Source of the DNA: Amycolatopsis aidingensis
Lineage (GTDB): Bacteria; Actinomycetota; Actinomycetes; Mycobacteriales; Pseudonocardiaceae
Assembly: GCF_018885265.1 (NCBI RefSeq)
Contig: NZ_CP076538.1
Span: 7,104,001 to 7,168,000 of the forward strand
Length of the DNA stretch: 64,000 nt
Direction: 5' to 3'
The position numbers were made by a program, and so were the translations under genes. The notes beneath the pieces were generated by a model. It was not told the DNA's origin. It worked only from the letters and a program-made list of their open reading frames with translations, and ran no database searches. The stretch's first letter is position 1; each line of letters opens with the position of its first letter. Below are positions 61,270-64,000 of the stretch, in pieces.

Positions 61270-61635
61270 GTGGCAACTATTCAAACTAGCATCGCCGCAG
61301 AGGCAGGACTCCACTCCGCGCCGTGGAACCTCGCCGCCAGCTCATTGGCTGCGCCGATTGCTGGGGTGGCGGCTGGAGCACTCCTTCTGGCGGGCTGCGT
61401 GGCTGGAGCCGGTGCAGGGTGGTGGTACGCCGCCGAGCATCGGCGAGTGCACCGGTGCCGCGCCGAGCGATCACCACTCCTGGCCCCCGAGCCACCGGCG
61501 ACCGGGCTCCATCCTCCCGCCTCCCGGGATGTCGAGACCGCCACCGGCCACGCAGCCCCTCCACCTCCCGTGTTTACGGCCAACCCGTCGCAGGACAGAA
61601 CCGGTCAACCAACGTCAGGAAGGAGGCCGCTATGA
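61270..61635 (+). CDS. Small membrane protein, hypothetical
   Basis: 121 residues from GTG 61270 (GGAGGGG upstream). A hydrophobic segment (IAGVAAGALLLAGCVAGAGA, GWWYAAEHRR) is followed by a Pro-rich cytoplasmic tail. Its stop overlaps the next gene's ATG by 4 bp. Function unknown. Confidence 0.55.
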   Translation: MATIQTSIAAEAGLHSAPWNLAASSLAAPIAGVAAGALLLAGCVAGAGAGWWYAAEHRRVHRCRAERSPLLAPEPPATGLHPPASRDVETATGHAAPPPPVFTANPSQDRTGQPTSGRRPL

Positions 61636-62120
61636 AAGGCCGAAGGTGCGCTCGCCCCCTGCTCACCCTGCTTGCGCGGCTGGGCTGGCAGCCAGATCCG
61701 CAGACATGGACGGTGCGGTGCTGGGACCTGGACGGGCACCGGAGAAGCGTCCGGGTGTCGATGGGCGAGCGGGGTCCCCAAATCAGCTTCGACCGCCCTG
61801 GCACGGCAGAGTTCGATCCATTGGCGGCGGGCCGCCTGCGAGCGGCCCTGCGCGATGCCATCGAACTTCACGCAACACTGTCCAATTTGGACTATTCGCC
61901 CAACGTTCGACAACATCCCGGACCAGTTCCTACGCCGCACGCGGCCTGGCCAACGGCCCGCTGCGCGGGGACGGAGGAGCGAGTCCGAATCACGCTGTCC
62001 TCGGCCGTTGGGGACGATGCCCGGCGCGGTCGCCACGCACGCCACGCAGCCGTACCGCCGTCACCACAAGCCACCGCTCGGACGGACGTGAGCCCGCCAC
62101 AGCTCCGGGAGGTGGCCTGA
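61632..62120 (+). CDS. Hypothetical protein
   Basis: 162 residues from ATG 61632 (AGGAGG upstream, translationally coupled to the preceding gene). N-terminal part: LLTLLARLGWQPDPQTWTVR, CWDLDGHRRSVRVSMGERGP, QISFDRPGTAEFDPLAAGRL, RAALRDAIELHATL. The C-terminal 60 residues are low-complexity and could be out-of-frame. No family was recognised. Confidence 0.5.
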   Translation: MKGRRCARPLLTLLARLGWQPDPQTWTVRCWDLDGHRRSVRVSMGERGPQISFDRPGTAEFDPLAAGRLRAALRDAIELHATLSNLDYSPNVRQHPGPVPTPHAAWPTARCAGTEERVRITLSSAVGDDARRGRHARHAAVPPSPQATARTDVSPPQLREVA

Positions 62121-62540
62121 CATGGGGCGGCCGTGGGCGCGCAGGGAGGTGACGTGTCATAAGCCGTCACGCGCTGGGCGAAACTCGCAGACCACCGGGG
62201 CAATTGCCCATGACGGACGCCTGCGTTGACGCAGGCGACGACGAGGGTATGTCGCCCACCATGCCATCGAGGAGCAGCCGGAACCCACGGTGCTGTTCAC
62301 GCAGGTTCTGGCGGACCTGAAGATCCAGAAACAGAAACCTGACCGCGATGGTGCGCGTGCATCCGTACCAGGAGCGGCGCTGACGGAGATGCGCGATGCG
62401 GCGACCGAGTTCGCCACCAACGTCATGACCCGCAACAGCTAACCGAGTCATCCGGTTCCGCTCAGCCAGGATGCAGCCCGAGCCAGGCGAGGGTCGTCAC
62501 CGTTTGCGGGAAACATCTAACACTGAACGGAGGGCGTGCC
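62121..62540. other. Region with a short gene remnant
   Basis: A plus-strand frame ending at about 62442 reads AIEEQPEPTVLFTQVLADLK, IQKQKPDRDGARASVPGAAL, TEMRDAATEFATNVMTRNS but has no start codon after an in-frame TGA, so it looks like the end of a broken small gene. Otherwise nothing was recognised. Confidence 0.35.
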
Positions 62541-63176
62541 GTGGACACTGAGGTAACTGACCGCGTGCGCGGCGGCGACCTTGAGGCGCTTGGTCACTTG
62601 TTTGACCTCTACCGGGATGACGCCTACCGGGTAGCGCGGGGTCAAACCTCCTCGCGTTTCGATGCCGATGAGCTGGTGGCCAAGGCGTTCGACAAGACCA
62701 TGATGGCGTTGTTGAACGGTCATGGACCTCGTGACGACACATTTTGGGCCTATCTGAGTGTGGTGATCCGACGGGAGGCCGCGGACGCTGGCCGCCGTGC
62801 GACAAGAGACCGCGTGCTGGCCGAGCGGATGGCGACGGAACCGACCGTGCCCCACGGGGTCGAGCGGGCAGTGCACGACCGAGTGTTGGTGGCGGCTGCT
62901 GCGGAAGCCTACAACCGGTTGTCGCCGCGGCATCGCCTTGTGCTGCGTCTGACCGTGATCGAGCGCCGGAGGAAACCGACGGTGTGCGCGGTGATGGGCC
63001 TGAAGCCGGGTGCGGTGGACGCTCTGGCCTGCCGCGCCCGTAAAGAGCTGCGGCGGTGGTTCACCGAACAGCATCGCGAGCTCGACGCTGCCTCGGATAG
63101 CGAGCAGCTACGGCCACGCGCGTTGCGACACATCGTTACCGTTCACCCCGGTGACAGGCGGAACGAATCACGATGA
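62541..63176 (+). CDS. RNA polymerase sigma factor, sigma-70/ECF type
   Basis: 211 residues. Region 2-like: DRVRGGDLEALGHLFDLYRD, DAYRVARGQTSSRFDADELV, FWAYLSVVIRREAADAGRR. Region 4-like: YNRLSPRHRLVLRLTVIERR, KPTVCAVMGLKPGAVDALAC, RARKELRRWF. Length fits ECF factors. No anti-sigma gene follows directly. Confidence 0.85.
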   Translation: MDTEVTDRVRGGDLEALGHLFDLYRDDAYRVARGQTSSRFDADELVAKAFDKTMMALLNGHGPRDDTFWAYLSVVIRREAADAGRRATRDRVLAERMATEPTVPHGVERAVHDRVLVAAAAEAYNRLSPRHRLVLRLTVIERRRKPTVCAVMGLKPGAVDALACRARKELRRWFTEQHRELDAASDSEQLRPRALRHIVTVHPGDRRNESR

Positions 63177-63358
63177 GGCTACTCAACGGCCAGCAACGCG
63201 TCCTGTGTCGCGCTTGTTTCGTGGACGAGCAATCCACGTCGACGTGCCCTCCCCGGAAGCGAGGTCGAGCTGGGATCACCGGTCCGCCTACGACGTGCCG
63301 GTGACCTCGGGTGAAGCTGTCTTGACGTTCCGCAACTCGCCACGGGGTGTACTGGTTC

Positions 63359-64000
63359 CTACAGCACTCGCTGCTCCCATTCGAGATGGTGGTCATGGAG
63401 CCAGGAAGGTGGTGCCATCGCGCCGTTCTGCGCGGCTCGCGCGATCGCCTGGTCACGCTTTCGCTGGGCGAGCCAACGGGGCATGCGTCGCCGCTGAGCG
63501 GTGCGTCCCGCCCCTCGGGCGACGACGCGTTCGACCCGCTCCCGGCGGACACCTTCGAACACCCTCAGCGCATGCTGCGGGTCGTCGGCGTCCCGGAGAC
63601 ATTGGGCGAGAACGACGGCGTCTTCAAGGGCCAACGCAGCGCCTTGCTCGGTGGCCGGCGGGACCGCGTGCGCGGCATCGCCGATCACCACCATGGACCC
63701 GTTGTGCCAGCTCGCGAGATCACGGACCTCCCGCGGGCTGGTCGCGAGGATGACATCGGCGGCGCGGATGATTGCGCTAGCGGGCGTTCGGTCGCGGCGG
63801 AACAGTTTGAGGAGCCTGCTGCGCAGGGCTTCCACGTTGGTGGCCTGTGCGGAGTCGAGGGGCGCATCGGCGGGGATGCTGCCGAACCAATAGTAGTCTC
63901 CAGCAGCGCTGGTGTACCCGAAGGTCGCGTTCTTGCCCCAGAAGATCTTGAATGCGTCCGGCGAAGGTGAGGCCGAGACCGACTGGGCGGTGTATCCGTG
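63359..64000 (-). CDS. FAD-dependent aromatic-ring-type monooxygenase, C-terminal part
   Basis: 214 residues; the N-terminus lies beyond the right edge. Visible motifs: FWGKNATFGY, YYWFGSIPAD, the second FAD-binding motif VVIGDAAHAVPPATEQGAAL followed by ALEDAVVLAQCL, and a basic C-terminus. This is typical of group A flavin monooxygenases (UbiH/PHBH-like). Substrate unknown. The 182 bp between this gene's end and the sigma factor hold no gene. Confidence 0.88.
   Translation of the reverse strand, partial: HGYTAQSVSASPSPDAFKIFWGKNATFGYTSAAGDYYWFGSIPADAPLDSAQATNVEALRSRLLKLFRRDRTPASAIIRAADVILATSPREVRDLASWHNGSMVVIGDAAHAVPPATEQGAALALEDAVVLAQCLRDADDPQHALRVFEGVRRERVERVVARGAGRTAQRRRMPRWLAQRKRDQAIARAAQNGAMAPPSWLHDHHLEWEQRVL

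Noticed and set aside
1..64000. CRISPR array or cas genes
   Set aside because: No regularly spaced short repeats and no Cas motifs were seen on either strand.

Overview
The window is high-GC DNA from an actinomycete. Supporting signs are SARP/AfsR and StrR-like regulators, XRE regulators with DUF397/DUF5753 partners, an LAXTG sortase-E type surface protein, and frequent GTG/TTG starts. The style suggests Pseudonocardiales, but this is inference; no 16S or housekeeping marker was seen that settles it.

Layout. (1) 1-2000: the end of a cell-surface protein, then decayed AbiE toxin-antitoxin remnants. (2) About 2001 to 48563: a block that looks like a genomic island. A partial tRNA-Lys 3' half lies at 2001-2047 and a complete tRNA-Lys(TTT) at 48491-48563, both on the minus strand, as expected for integration into a tRNA 3' end. 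No integrase remains. (3) 48.7-64 kb: what appears to be chromosomal backbone: a stand-alone RapZ C-terminal domain protein, a secreted protease, a double-NUDIX protein, several XRE regulators, a HAD phosphatase, a sigma factor and a flavin monooxygenase cut by the window end.

The island's core is an apparently undescribed biosynthetic gene cluster broken into three pieces by mobile DNA. Piece A (10840-25607) is a single-strand run of tightly packed or overlapping genes: SARP regulator, PLP decarboxylase, membrane desaturase, both glutamate mutase subunits, class III aminotransferase, NodU/CmcH carbamoyltransferase, PhyH/EctD-type hydroxylase, a glutathionylspermidine-synthase-like ATP-grasp ligase, CitE-like lyase, alpha-oxoamine-synthase-like enzyme and MaoC hydratase. 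Piece B (31084-38115) holds an arginyl-tRNA synthetase, a YcaQ-type DNA glycosylase, a flavin oxidase, a class II aaRS/AsnA-like ligase and a PGM1-like ATP-grasp ligase. Piece C (43693-47364) holds an MFS exporter, a RimK-like ATP-grasp ligase and a glycine-amidinotransferase-like enzyme. No NRPS or PKS is present, so amide bonds would come from stand-alone ligases. The expected product is a small carbamoylated, guanidine-bearing amino-acid or peptide metabolite drawing on 3-methylaspartate from glutamate. The ArgRS copy is a candidate self-resistance gene for an arginine-like product, and the YcaQ homologue a possible second one.

Mobile DNA includes IS3, IS256, IS1634, IS630, IS982 and IS110 elements or remnants and two types of group II intron. 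One intron (A) is present in two copies identical over about 2.09 kb. Both copies sit at the same codon of two different IS256-family transposase genes, and in the second copy splicing should restore the transposase frame. In the first copy, another group II intron (B) has inserted into domain V, giving a twintron-like nest later truncated next to an IS1634 element.
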